DNA of 64,000 nt from Alphaproteobacteria bacterium. Its GTDB lineage: Bacteria; Pseudomonadota; Alphaproteobacteria; Thalassobaculales; Thalassobaculaceae. A model generated the notes under the pieces. It made no database searches. It saw nothing but the letters and a program-made list of their open reading frames with translations, and was not told the origin of the DNA. Where the stretch lies: the NCBI GenBank assembly GCA_024742605.1, contig JANSYC010000006.1:29533-93532 (forward strand), in the 5' to 3' direction. This document shows positions 42,722 to 51,613 of this stretch, one piece after another. How positions within the stretch are numbered: the stretch's first letter is position 1; every line of letters begins with the position of its first letter. The position numbers and the translations under genes were made by a program.

Positions 42722-44017
42722 TCACCCATCCTTCACCCGGCGCAGCAGCACCAGCCCCGCCAGCAGGAACACGATGATCGTGGCCATGCCGGCGCGCTGG
42801 CTGTCGAACAGGGCGGTGGTCCAGGCGAAGATCAATGGGCCGGCGAAATTGGTGGCCTTGCCGCTGAGGGCGTAGAGGCCGAACATCTCGGCCCGGTTCT
42901 CCGGCGGGGCGAGCCGGGCCATCAGGGTGCGGCTGGCCGCCTGGGTCGGGCCCATGAAGATCCCCAGCGCCATGCCCGCGATCCAGAACCAGAACGCGTT
43001 CGGCGCCGCCAGCGCCAGCACCCCGAACCCGATCAGTCCCAGCAGCGCCCAGGTGATCGCCCGTTTCGGGCCGACCCAGTCGTCGATCCAGCCGAACCCG
43101 ACCGCCCCCAGCCCGGCGGTCACGTTCAGGGCGATGCCGAACAGGATGATCTCGGCGAAGGGCATGCCGAAGGTGCCGGCGGCGTAGATGCCCCCGAAGG
43201 TGAACAGGGTGGTCAGCCCGTCGGCGTAGAACATGCGGGCGATCAGGAACCGCACCACCGGCGATTTCAGGTCGAGCGCGCGCAGGGTGCGCCACAGCTC
43301 CGCCAGGCCGCCGCGCACGATGGCGGCGGTCGAGGCCTTCGGCCCGGCGGGCCTCGGGCGGAGGCGCTCCGGCACCATCAGGAAGATCGGCAGGCTGAAC
43401 ACCGCGAACCAGGCCGCCACCAGCAGCACCGTCGCCCGCACCGGCTCCTGGGTCTCGGCGTCGAGGCCGAAGGGCGGCGGGTCGGCCTGCACCAGCACGA
43501 ACAGGGAGACCGCGAGGCAGACCACCCCGCCGGCATAGCCCAGCCCCCAGCCGATCCCGGAGATCCGGCCCATCGCCTTCGGCGGGGCGATCTCCGGCAG
43601 CATGGTGTTGTAGAACACCGAGGCGAATTCGAAGGCGACGGTGGCGATCACCACCAGCACCAGGGCGCGGGTGATGAAGGCGTCGTCCGGCAGCACCCCC
43701 CACAGGCCCAGGGTGGCCAGAATGGTGATCGCGGTCAGGGCCGCCAGCCAGGGTTTCCGCCGTCCGCTCTGGTCGGCGATGGCCCCCAGCGGCGCGCTCA
43801 TCAGCGCCACCAGCAGGGCCGAGATGGCGGTGGCGTTGCCCCAGAGCAGGGTGCCGGTGGTCTCGTCCGGGGCCACGCCCCGGGTGAAATAGGCCGCGAA
43901 CACGAAGGTGGAGATCACCGTCGGAAAGGCCGAATTCGCCCAGTCGTACAGGCACCAGCCGATGACCGGCCGGGTCAGCAGGGGGCCGTCATCGGAGGTC
44001 GTCGGTCGGTCGCTCAG
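42722..44017 (-). CDS. UMF1/Atg22-like MFS transporter, probable CTG start
   Basis: A 431-aa inner-membrane carrier with about 12 hydrophobic segments. RPVIGWCLYDWANSAFPTVI at the N-terminus is the conserved UMF1/Atg22-group signature, followed by GAIADQSGRRKPW (loop 2-3 motif). That signature lies upstream of the first conventional start (GTG 43918, which would cut into helix 1). No ATG, GTG or TTG exists between the signature and the upstream region in a suitable place, but CTG at 44017, directly before SDRPTTSDDGPLL, has AGGGAG 8 nt upstream. I therefore start at this CTG. The substrate is unknown; some members export amino acids. Confidence 0.82.
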   Translation of the reverse strand: MSDRPTTSDDGPLLTRPVIGWCLYDWANSAFPTVISTFVFAAYFTRGVAPDETTGTLLWGNATAISALLVALMSAPLGAIADQSGRRKPWLAALTAITILATLGLWGVLPDDAFITRALVLVVIATVAFEFASVFYNTMLPEIAPPKAMGRISGIGWGLGYAGGVVCLAVSLFVLVQADPPPFGLDAETQEPVRATVLLVAAWFAVFSLPIFLMVPERLRPRPAGPKASTAAIVRGGLAELWRTLRALDLKSPVVRFLIARMFYADGLTTLFTFGGIYAAGTFGMPFAEIILFGIALNVTAGLGAVGFGWIDDWVGPKRAITWALLGLIGFGVLALAAPNAFWFWIAGMALGIFMGPTQAASRTLMARLAPPENRAEMFGLYALSGKATNFAGPLIFAWTTALFDSQRAGMATIIVFLLAGLVLLRRVKDG

Positions 44018-44056
44018 CGGAGGCTCTCCCTGTGATCGGGCCGGTTGGTTTGCCGG

Positions 44057-47000
44057 TTACCGGGCCAGCAGCGCACGCAACTGGCCGTTGGCGACCGCCA
44101 GCATGGCCAGATCGATCGGCTCGCTGGTCCGGATGTCGGCGAGCAGCCGGTCGGTGCGGCTGACCGCGTCGGGACGGGTTTCGATCCAATCTAAGACCGC
44201 TTGATTCGTTTTCTTGTCCGCGGATTGAGCAAATGTGAATTTAACCTTTTTACCGGGTTTCTTGTTTAGACCCAGCACGTCCTGGGCCAGGGTGCTCTGG
44301 TGGTTGAAGAAATCGTCCACCAGGGCGCCGATCGCCAGTTTCTGCCAGTAGGTGTCGGCGGTCTGGGTCATCGCCTTCTCCCGCAGCCAGTCCAGGGCGA
44401 ACCGGTCGCCGACCCCGAAATAGACCCGGGCCACCGCCTCGATCTCGCCGCCGGACAGGCCGGCCAGCCGGACCACGTCGCAGGCCGCCACCAGCTGGTC
44501 GAAACTGGCCACCTGACGGGCCAGGTCCTTCGGCACGCCGGTGTCGATATAGACCTTGGCGCGGGCCTCGAGCTGCTTGCGGTCGTTCTCGCTCAGCACC
44601 TCGACCAGGCAGGTGCGCAGCTTGGCGACGCCGGGCTGGAATTCCGAGACGCTGGCGCGGATGTCGAGCGGCTGCTTGCCGTTGCGCAGGAACCAGACGG
44701 TCTCGCGGGTGACCAGATTCTGCATTTCGATCAGCATCTTGGTCTGCACCTCGGCGGGGACCTTGTTGTCCAGCGCCTCGACCGCCTCCCACAGCTCCGG
44801 CAGCCCGAACGTGTCGCGCACGATGGTATAGGCGCGGGCCACGTCCGGGGCGGTGGCGCCGGTCTGCTCGCGGATCGTGTTGACGAAGGTCGCCCCCACC
44901 CGGTTGATCATCGAATTGGTGACGGTGGTGGTGATGATCTCCCGCCGCAGCCGGTGCTCGGAGATCGGCTGGGCGTAGGTCTCGCGCAGGCGGGGCGGGA
45001 AGTACTGCGCCAGATCGCCGCCGAAATAGCCGTCATCCGGCAGCTCGCTTTCGAGCAGCGAATCGTACAGCTCCATCTTGGCATAGGCCAGCAGCACCGC
45101 CAGCTCCGGCCGGGTCAGCCCGGAGCCCGCCGCCGCCCGCTCGGCGATCGCCTCGTCGTTCGGCAGGAACTCGATCTCCCGGTTCAGCTTCAGATGGCCG
45201 CGCTCCAGATCGCGCATCAGCCGCATCTGCTGGTCCAGCAGCCGGGCGCCCTGGCTGCGCGCCAGGGTGAGCGCCAGGGTCTGGTCGTAATTGTCGGCCA
45301 GCACCAGCTCCGCCACCGCGTCGGTCATGGCCTCGAGCAGCTTGTCCCGCTGCTTCAGGGTCATGTCGCCGTCCTGGACCACCGCGCCCAGCAGGATCTT
45401 GATGTTGACCTCGTGATCCGAGCAGTCGACGCCGGCGGAATTGTCGATGGCGTCGGTGTTGATCCGCCCGCCGCGCAGCGCGAACTCGATCCGCGCCCGC
45501 TGGGTGACGCCCAGATTGGCGCCTTCGCCCAGCACCTCGGCGTTCAGCTCGGTGGCGTTGATCCGCAGCGCGTCGTTCGCCCGGTCGCCGACCTCGGCGT
45601 TGTTCTCCGAGGAGGATTTCACATAGGTGCCGATGCCGCCGAACCACAGCAGGTCGATCTTGGCCACCAGCATGGCGCGGATCAGCCCGTTCGGGGTGAT
45701 GGTGTCGGTCTCGATCCCGAAGGCCTTCTGGATCTGCGGCGTCAGTTTCAGCGACTTGGCCGACCGTTCGAAGATCGCCCCGCCCTTGGAGATCTTGCTC
45801 TGGTCGTAATCCGTCCAGCTCGAGCGCGGCAGCGCGAACATCCGCTGGCGCTCGGCGAAGCTGGCCTTGGTGTCCGGATCCGGGTCGACGAAGATGTGCA
45901 TGTGGTTGAACGCGCCCAGGAGCCTGATGTGCTCGCTCAGCAGCATGCCGTTGCCGAACACGTCGCCGGACATGTCGCCGCAGCCGACCACGGTGAAGGG
46001 CGTGGTCTGGATGTTGTGATGGATTTCGCGGAAGTGGCGCTTGACCGATTCCCAGGCCCCGCGGGCGGTGATGCCCATCTTCTTGTGGTCGTAGCCGGCG
46101 GAGCCGCCCGAGGCGAAGGCGTCGTCAAGCCAGAACCCGTACTCCTGGCTGACCCCGTTGGCGATGTCGGAGAAGGTCGCGGTGCCCTTGTCGGCGGCGA
46201 CCACCAGGTAGGGGTCGTCCGGATCGTAGCGCAGCACGTCGGCGGGCGGGACGATGTCCGGGCCCTTGATGTTGTCGGTGATGTCGAGCATCCCGCGCAT
46301 CAGGGTCTTGTAGCACTCGATCCCCTCGGCCTGGAACTCGTCGCGGCTGCCGCCCGCCGGCGGGCGCTTGACCACGAAACCGCCCTTCGAGCCGACCGGC
46401 ACGATCACCGCGTTCTTGACCTGCTGCGCCTTCATCAGGCCCAGGATCTCGGTCCGGAAATCCTCCCGCCGGTCGGACCAGCGGATGCCGCCGCGCGCGA
46501 CCTTGCCGCCGCGCAGATGCACCGCCTCGACCCGGGGCGAGTAGACCCAGATCTCCAGCAGCGGGCGCGGCAGGGGCAGATCCTCGACCATGCGGCTGTC
46601 CAGCTTGAACGAGCTGTAGGACTTGATCCCGCCATCGGCCGCCGGCTGGAAATGGTTGGTCCGCAGGGTCGACTGGATCAGGTTCAGGAACCGGCGGATG
46701 ATCCGGTCCTGGTCCAGATTGGCGACCGTCTCCAGCCCGTGCTCGATATCGGCCGTGATCTTGGTGCAGAGCGCCTCCCGACTGGTGTCGTGGGCGAAGG
46801 TGAGTCCGATGTCGAAGCGGGCGTCGAACAGGGCGACCAGCCGCTCCGACAGACCGGCATTGGCCAGCAGGGTCTCCTCCATGTAGTCCTGGGAGAAGGT
46901 GAACCCGGCCTGGCGCAGATATTTCGCATAGGCCCGCAGCACGGTGACCTGGCGCCAGGTCAGACCGGCCCCCAGCACCAGACCGTTGAAGCCGTCATCC

Positions 47001-48955
47001 TCCATCCGGCCGTCCCAGACCGCCGCGAAGGCCTCCTGGAACGGGGCCTTGATCTGGGAGAGTTCGCAGTCGCTCTCGTCCTTCAGCCGCATCTCGAAAT
47101 CGTGCATCCAGATCGGCTTGTCCAGCTCCTTGCCGGAGATCTCGAACGGCACCTCGGCCAGGACCTTCACGCCCATGTTCTCCAGCATCGGCATCACATC
47201 CGACAGCGGCACCGGTCGGCCGCGGATGAAGATCTTCAGGTGCAGCACGTCCTCTTCCGCCCCGATCGGCCGGTAGAGGTTCATCGCCAGTTCCTGGGCC
47301 TCCTCCAGGTCCTCCATGCGCTCGATGTCGAAGACCGCCGCATGGGCGTGATAGGCCTCGCGATAGCTGGTCGGGAAGGCGCTGCCGTAATGGCGGTAGA
47401 GCTTGTTGCCGGCCCCTTCGCCCTTGGTCTCGATCAGCTCCTCGTGCAGCTTGTCGGTCCAGCTCCGGCCGGCCTCGACCAGGCGCTCCTCCAGCTCGTG
47501 GACATCGACATCGGGGACTTCGCCGCGGGTGGTGGCGATGATCACGTGCAGGCGGGCCAGAACCGAATCCGACATCTGGGTGAAGAACGCCGTCACCTTG
47601 CCGTTGAAGGCCTGCTCCAGGATCGACTGATAGGCCTGGCGGAGCTGGGTGTTGTAGTGGTCGCGCGGCACGAAGATCAGGGCCGAGATGAAGCGCTCGA
47701 ACGCGTCCCGCCGGACGAACAGCGCGGTCTTCTGGCGTTCCTGCAGGTGCAGGATGCCGATCGCGATCTCGAACAGCTCGTCCTCGCCGGCCTGGAACAG
47801 CTCGTCGCGGGGATAGGTCTCGAGAATGTTGACCAGCGCCTTGCCGTCATGGCTGGCGGGCCGGAATCCGGCGCGCTCGACGATCCGGGCGACCCGGCGG
47901 CGCAGCAGCGGGATCTCCTTGGGGCTCTGGTTGTAGGCGACCGAGGTGAACAGACCGAGGAAGCGGTGCTCGCCCACCACCCGGCCCTTGGCGTCGAAGC
48001 GTTTGATGCTGATCGCGTCCAGCGGCACCGGGCGGTGCACGGTGGCGGTCTTGGTCGCCTTCATGATGTTCAGCAGGCTGGGGGCCAGCAGGAAGTCCCG
48101 CACGTCCTTGGGCAGCTGGCCCAGCTCCCGCAGGCCGCCGAACACGCTGACATCTGGGTCGCGCAGGATGCCGAGCCCGGAGGACTCGACCACCTGCATT
48201 TCCTGTTTCGCACCCGAACCGACATAGTCGTAGACCCGGTATCCCAGGAAGGTGAAGTGGTTGTCCTCGATCCATCGCAGGAAGGCCAGCACCTCGTCCA
48301 CGTCCCCATTGGCGGCCGCCGGCGGGGTCTTTTCGATACCGGCGATCACGTCGACCATGGTCTTGCGCATGGGGCGCCAGTCCTCGACCGAATAGCGCAC
48401 GTCGCGCAGCACATCGGCGATGGTCTGCTCGATATCCCCCAGAATCTTGGGGTCGGTCTGTTCCGAAATCTTCAGGTGCATGAAGGATTCCGAAAGCGTG
48501 CCGTCGCCGGCCTCGGCATCGCTGTCCACCAGCTCCCTGACGGCGCCCTTGGGCGTCCGGGTCACCCGCATGATCGGGTGGATCACCAGATGAACGGTCA
48601 GGTCCCGCTGGTTCAGGGCGGAGGTGACCGAGTCGACCAGGAACGGCATGTCGTCGTTGACGATTTCCAGAACCGTGTGGGGCGACTGCCAGCCCACTTC
48701 CTCGAAGCTCGGGTTATAGGCCCGGATCTTCGGGGTTTTCGCGTCCCGTTCGCGCCCGAAACTCCACATGGCGACGGCGGCGCCGAACAGGTCTTCCGCC
48801 TCCTCGTGCACCAGATCCTGCGGGGCGACGTTCACGTAGAACTGTCGGACGAAGCGCTCCGCGGTCGCGGCCTTGGTGCCTTCCAAACGCTCACGCACCA
48901 GGGCGGCGACCGCCTCGATCTTCTCTTGCTTCAATGTGTCGGTCCGGCTTGCCAT
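44057..48955 (-). CDS. NAD-specific glutamate dehydrogenase (large, ~180 kDa class)
   Basis: A 1632-aa cytosolic enzyme that deaminates glutamate to 2-oxoglutarate with NAD, mainly for amino-acid catabolism. The length matches the large GDH class. The N-terminal ~700 residues form regulatory ACT/PAS-like domains. The catalytic region shows GGKVARGGIRWSDRREDFRTEI and AVIVPVGSKGGFVVKRPP at about 813-860, and the NAD-binding part VVGCGDMSGDVFGNGMLLS lies near 985-1005. The C-terminal ~400 residues are helical and class-specific. ATG 48955 has a G-run about 9 nt upstream. An HTH regulator gene lies immediately upstream on the same strand and is a candidate controller. Confidence 0.97.
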   Translation of the reverse strand: MASRTDTLKQEKIEAVAALVRERLEGTKAATAERFVRQFYVNVAPQDLVHEEAEDLFGAAVAMWSFGRERDAKTPKIRAYNPSFEEVGWQSPHTVLEIVNDDMPFLVDSVTSALNQRDLTVHLVIHPIMRVTRTPKGAVRELVDSDAEAGDGTLSESFMHLKISEQTDPKILGDIEQTIADVLRDVRYSVEDWRPMRKTMVDVIAGIEKTPPAAANGDVDEVLAFLRWIEDNHFTFLGYRVYDYVGSGAKQEMQVVESSGLGILRDPDVSVFGGLRELGQLPKDVRDFLLAPSLLNIMKATKTATVHRPVPLDAISIKRFDAKGRVVGEHRFLGLFTSVAYNQSPKEIPLLRRRVARIVERAGFRPASHDGKALVNILETYPRDELFQAGEDELFEIAIGILHLQERQKTALFVRRDAFERFISALIFVPRDHYNTQLRQAYQSILEQAFNGKVTAFFTQMSDSVLARLHVIIATTRGEVPDVDVHELEERLVEAGRSWTDKLHEELIETKGEGAGNKLYRHYGSAFPTSYREAYHAHAAVFDIERMEDLEEAQELAMNLYRPIGAEEDVLHLKIFIRGRPVPLSDVMPMLENMGVKVLAEVPFEISGKELDKPIWMHDFEMRLKDESDCELSQIKAPFQEAFAAVWDGRMEDDGFNGLVLGAGLTWRQVTVLRAYAKYLRQAGFTFSQDYMEETLLANAGLSERLVALFDARFDIGLTFAHDTSREALCTKITADIEHGLETVANLDQDRIIRRFLNLIQSTLRTNHFQPAADGGIKSYSSFKLDSRMVEDLPLPRPLLEIWVYSPRVEAVHLRGGKVARGGIRWSDRREDFRTEILGLMKAQQVKNAVIVPVGSKGGFVVKRPPAGGSRDEFQAEGIECYKTLMRGMLDITDNIKGPDIVPPADVLRYDPDDPYLVVAADKGTATFSDIANGVSQEYGFWLDDAFASGGSAGYDHKKMGITARGAWESVKRHFREIHHNIQTTPFTVVGCGDMSGDVFGNGMLLSEHIRLLGAFNHMHIFVDPDPDTKASFAERQRMFALPRSSWTDYDQSKISKGGAIFERSAKSLKLTPQIQKAFGIETDTITPNGLIRAMLVAKIDLLWFGGIGTYVKSSSENNAEVGDRANDALRINATELNAEVLGEGANLGVTQRARIEFALRGGRINTDAIDNSAGVDCSDHEVNIKILLGAVVQDGDMTLKQRDKLLEAMTDAVAELVLADNYDQTLALTLARSQGARLLDQQMRLMRDLERGHLKLNREIEFLPNDEAIAERAAAGSGLTRPELAVLLAYAKMELYDSLLESELPDDGYFGGDLAQYFPPRLRETYAQPISEHRLRREIITTTVTNSMINRVGATFVNTIREQTGATAPDVARAYTIVRDTFGLPELWEAVEALDNKVPAEVQTKMLIEMQNLVTRETVWFLRNGKQPLDIRASVSEFQPGVAKLRTCLVEVLSENDRKQLEARAKVYIDTGVPKDLARQVASFDQLVAACDVVRLAGLSGGEIEAVARVYFGVGDRFALDWLREKAMTQTADTYWQKLAIGALVDDFFNHQSTLAQDVLGLNKKPGKKVKFTFAQSADKKTNQAVLDWIETRPDAVSRTDRLLADIRTSEPIDLAMLAVANGQLRALLAR

Positions 48956-49129
48956 CGCGATTTCCCCCCGCTGTCGCCGCTCGGCCCGTCACAATTCGTG
49001 CGCACCGAGTTTGCCACAGCCTAACGCAAGCGGGGGATGCGCGGAAGCGTTTGAAATCCTAAGGTTTCAAGTCACGGCTCCGGATCGGACGCCGGTACCG
49101 CGAGGGAAACCGGCCGGGCGGGCGGCCCG

Positions 49130-49801
49130 CTACTTGGACAGATCGGGACGGCCGCGCTGGGAAACCGAGATCACGCCCGGCCGGTTGCCGATCTGGCACG
49201 GCACGGTCAGGACCGTGAAGTCCAATGCCCGCATCCGGCAATACGCGAACACCGGATCGCCGGTGATGATCGACTTGTAGATTCTCTGGGCGATCGCGCG
49301 GGCGACGTCGAGTTCGATCACCTCCAGCAGCTTCCGGTCGACGTAATCGAGGCGCGACCAGATGATGCCGGACCCGGCATAGTCGAAGCGCAGGTCCCCG
49401 GCCGAATCCTCGTAGATGCAGGACACCCGATCGAGTGAGCCCTGCAGGGCTTCCATGATCTTGTTCTGGTCCCGGGTCTCCCCGGAGACCTGCCAGAGCT
49501 TGCCGAGGGCCGCGAAGGACGGCGGCAGGCGTCTCAGCAGCTCGTGCTCCAGCTCCACATGGATGGCGAGATCGGGCGCGGCCTCGCCGAACCGCTGGAA
49601 CGACCCGGCGGTGTTGAGCGTCTCCACAACCTGTTCGATCGAGCTGCCGCGGGCCTTGACCGGGCCGTCCTGGGCCAGCATCCGATAGACCGTTGCCGGG
49701 CTGACACCGGATTCCTGGGCAAGCCGCTCCCGGGTCCATTTGAGATATCCCAGCGCCGCGCGCAGATCTTCGCCTGTCAGATCCTGAATCCGCCCCGGCA
49801 T
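49130..49801 (-). CDS. HTH regulator with C-terminal PAS-like sensory domain
   Basis: A 223-aa cytosolic protein. Residues 8-45 (LTGEDLRAALGYLKWTRERLAQESGVSPATVYRML) form an XRE-like helix-turn-helix. Residues ~75-215 look like a PAS-type domain (LGKLWQVSGETRDQNKIMEAL... VSCIYEDSAGDLRFDYAGSGIIWSRLDYVDRKLLEVI) as found in a group of short alphaproteobacterial PAS proteins, so it may sense a small ligand. ATG 49801 has GGGGGAG close upstream. It precedes the giant GDH gene by 174 bp on the same strand. Confidence 0.75.
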   Translation of the reverse strand: MPGRIQDLTGEDLRAALGYLKWTRERLAQESGVSPATVYRMLAQDGPVKARGSSIEQVVETLNTAGSFQRFGEAAPDLAIHVELEHELLRRLPPSFAALGKLWQVSGETRDQNKIMEALQGSLDRVSCIYEDSAGDLRFDYAGSGIIWSRLDYVDRKLLEVIELDVARAIAQRIYKSIITGDPVFAYCRMRALDFTVLTVPCQIGNRPGVISVSQRGRPDLSK

Positions 49802-50082
49802 GCACTCCCCCTCCCCAGTTCGTCCATGTCGCGCTCGAGTCCAAAGACTGCCCTTCGGCCATCCTAGGGGATACCCTCTTCTGCGGAACCTGAAACCGTC
49901 CCCCTATCGTGACTTTTTCGACTGGTAATTATGCACCTCAGGAGGAATAGCCTTACACTCACCCGTGTTTGATTGAAGATTTATCAGAAAATGATAGGAA
50001 TCTCCGTAGGATACCCGGTCCGGCGATGCGGCGATGCCGGACCGGATCGCAGAGGCTGCGGCGGGTCGGAAAAGGAGCGGGC

Positions 50083-50535
50083 ATGAAGCTTCGAGGACGG
50101 CGGGATCGAAGTCCGGACGGCGAGAGGCGGACGTCTCGGGTCCATAGGTTCCGGGATCTGGAGCCGGCGACCGACCTCAGAATCCGGGCCCTGGCCAAAC
50201 ATTTCGACGTGCCGCTCGGCTCGGTGGTCGATGCCGCAATCGCTGCATTCTTCACGCAGGTTATGGAGCGCGCGGAGCTCGGCACGGGCGCCGAGACCCA
50301 TGCCGCGCCGGCCGGGCGCGCCGGCTCCCGTGCCGAGATCGAGACGCTGGCCGCATGGACGCAGATGCGCGACGCCGCGCGCCACGCACCGGACGCGTCC
50401 CCGCCCGCCGCCGGACTCTCCGATCTGGAGGCGGATCTCGCCGCGCGTCGCGCCAAGCTGACCGACGACCTGACGCGGATCGGACGGCAGCACCCGGGGT
50501 CCGGACAGAAGAAGGCCCCCGAAGGGGAAGATTAA
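50083..50535 (+). CDS. Hypothetical protein with RHH-like segment
   Basis: A 150-aa basic protein I cannot assign. Residues ~20-55 (VHRFRDLEPATDLRIRALAKHFDVPLGSVVDAAIAAFFTQV) have the strand-helix-helix pattern of ribbon-helix-helix DNA-binding domains. The remainder is Ala/Arg-rich with one likely helix near the end (LSDLEADLAARRAKLTDDLTRIG). ATG 50083 has a strong AAGGAG 5 nt upstream; a longer form from 49969 lacks a site. It lies just before tRNA-Gly, which is on the opposite strand. A role as a small regulator is inference. Confidence 0.65.
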   Translation: MKLRGRRDRSPDGERRTSRVHRFRDLEPATDLRIRALAKHFDVPLGSVVDAAIAAFFTQVMERAELGTGAETHAAPAGRAGSRAEIETLAAWTQMRDAARHAPDASPPAAGLSDLEADLAARRAKLTDDLTRIGRQHPGSGQKKAPEGED

Positions 50536-50558
50536 CGGTCGACGATGTGCGGAAAAAT

Positions 50559-50633
50559 TGGAGCGGGCGATGAGATTTGAACTCACGACCCCAACCTTGG
50601 CAAGGTTGTGCTCTACCCCTGAGCTACGCCCGC
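50559..50633 (-). tRNA. tRNA-Gly (anticodon GCC)
   Basis: Minus-strand cloverleaf: acceptor stem GCGGGCG/CGCCCGC, D-arm with AGCTCAGGGGTAGAGC, anticodon stem-loop CAACC-TTGCCAA-GGTTG with anticodon GCC, T-loop TTCAAATC, discriminator T and encoded CCA. It reads GGC and GGT codons. Confidence 0.95.
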
Positions 50634-50965
50634 GCTCCAGAACCGAGATCACTCGGTCGCTGAGGTCGCGGATAATACTCAGAGCTTTCGGCAATGCAAG
50701 CGGTCATTCGACAAAATCGACATGCGGGCCCACAAATTCTCGGCCGCGGCGTCCGGGAGCGCGATAGATCCCGGCCCGGGCTTCCATTCCGCTGGCCGAA
50801 TGCGCTAGAAACCCAAGCGTTCCAATATGTTTCCGGTGCCCGTCGGGTGCTCCGGGCGGTGCTCCACGGCGAGGTGCGGCGGGTGTGGCCGCTTTCCGGC
50901 GCGGTCCCGAACCGACGGATGTCCCGAGACTGCACGCCCAAGACCGTTCGCAAGAAGGTAGACTG
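50634..50965. other. Intergenic region between tRNA-Gly and the ProX-like gene
   Basis: About 330 bp. It must hold the tRNA promoter (leftward) and that of the ProX-like gene (rightward). Open frames here have no ribosome site or family features. No hairpin or repeat stood out. Confidence 0.5.
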
Positions 50966-51499
50966 ATGGCCGATCCCGCCTCCGATGGTCCCGCCCCGAA
51001 GACCGCCGACGATCTGTTCGCCCGGCTGACGGATCTGGGGGTCGGGTTCACCCGCCACGACCATCCGCCGCTGTTCACGGTCGACGATTCGAAGGCGTTG
51101 CGCGGCAGTCTGCCGGGCGGTCACTGCAAGAACCTGTTCCTGCGCGACAAGAAGGGGGCCATGTGGCTTCTGGTCTGTCTCGAGGACCGGGCCATCGACC
51201 TCAAGGCCCTGGGTGCGCATCTCGGCGGCGCCCGGCTGTCCTTCGGCAGCCCGGACCGGCTCTTGCGGGTGCTCGGGGTGACCCCGGGGGCCGTGTCCCC
51301 GTTCACGCTGATCAACGATTCCCAGGTCGCGGTGCAGGTGCTGCTGGATGCCGAGATGCTGCGCCATGACCCCTTGAATTATCATCCCCTGCGGAACGAC
51401 ATGACGATTGCCGTGTCGCCGGATGGGCTGATGCGCTTCATCGAGGCCTGCGGCCACCGCCCGACGGTGGTGGATCTGGACCGGTTGGCCGAGGTCTAG
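50966..51499 (+). CDS. Prolyl-tRNA editing (YbaK/ProX-like) protein
   Basis: A 177-aa stand-alone editing domain that hydrolyses mischarged aminoacyl-tRNA, typically Ala-tRNA-Pro. Family features are HPPLFTVDDSKALRGSLPGGHCKNLFLRDKKG, ALGAHLGGARLSFGSPDRLLRVLGVTPGAVSPFTLIND and a C-terminal HPLRNDMTIAVSPDGLMRFIE; the central Lys in GGHCKNLFL is the conserved catalytic-site Lys. ATG 50966 has AAGG 7 nt upstream. It is followed by the thioredoxin gene after 114 bp. Confidence 0.92.
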   Translation: MADPASDGPAPKTADDLFARLTDLGVGFTRHDHPPLFTVDDSKALRGSLPGGHCKNLFLRDKKGAMWLLVCLEDRAIDLKALGAHLGGARLSFGSPDRLLRVLGVTPGAVSPFTLINDSQVAVQVLLDAEMLRHDPLNYHPLRNDMTIAVSPDGLMRFIEACGHRPTVVDLDRLAEV

Positions 51500-51613
51500 C
51501 CGGGCCGGGGACGGATCCCCGAATCGGAGCGATGAAATTCACGAATCCGCCCGCGGGCGGCTTGCCGGGGTCCTGCGGGGCCTTAGATGTTTGACCGAAG
51601 AGGATCACCGACG

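Noticed and set aside
44300..49024. A 1574-codon open frame on the plus strand opposite the glutamate dehydrogenase gene
   Set aside because: It mirrors the GDH codons in a very GC-rich genome, has a His/Gln/Asp-heavy composition with no recognisable domain, and GDH itself is certain.
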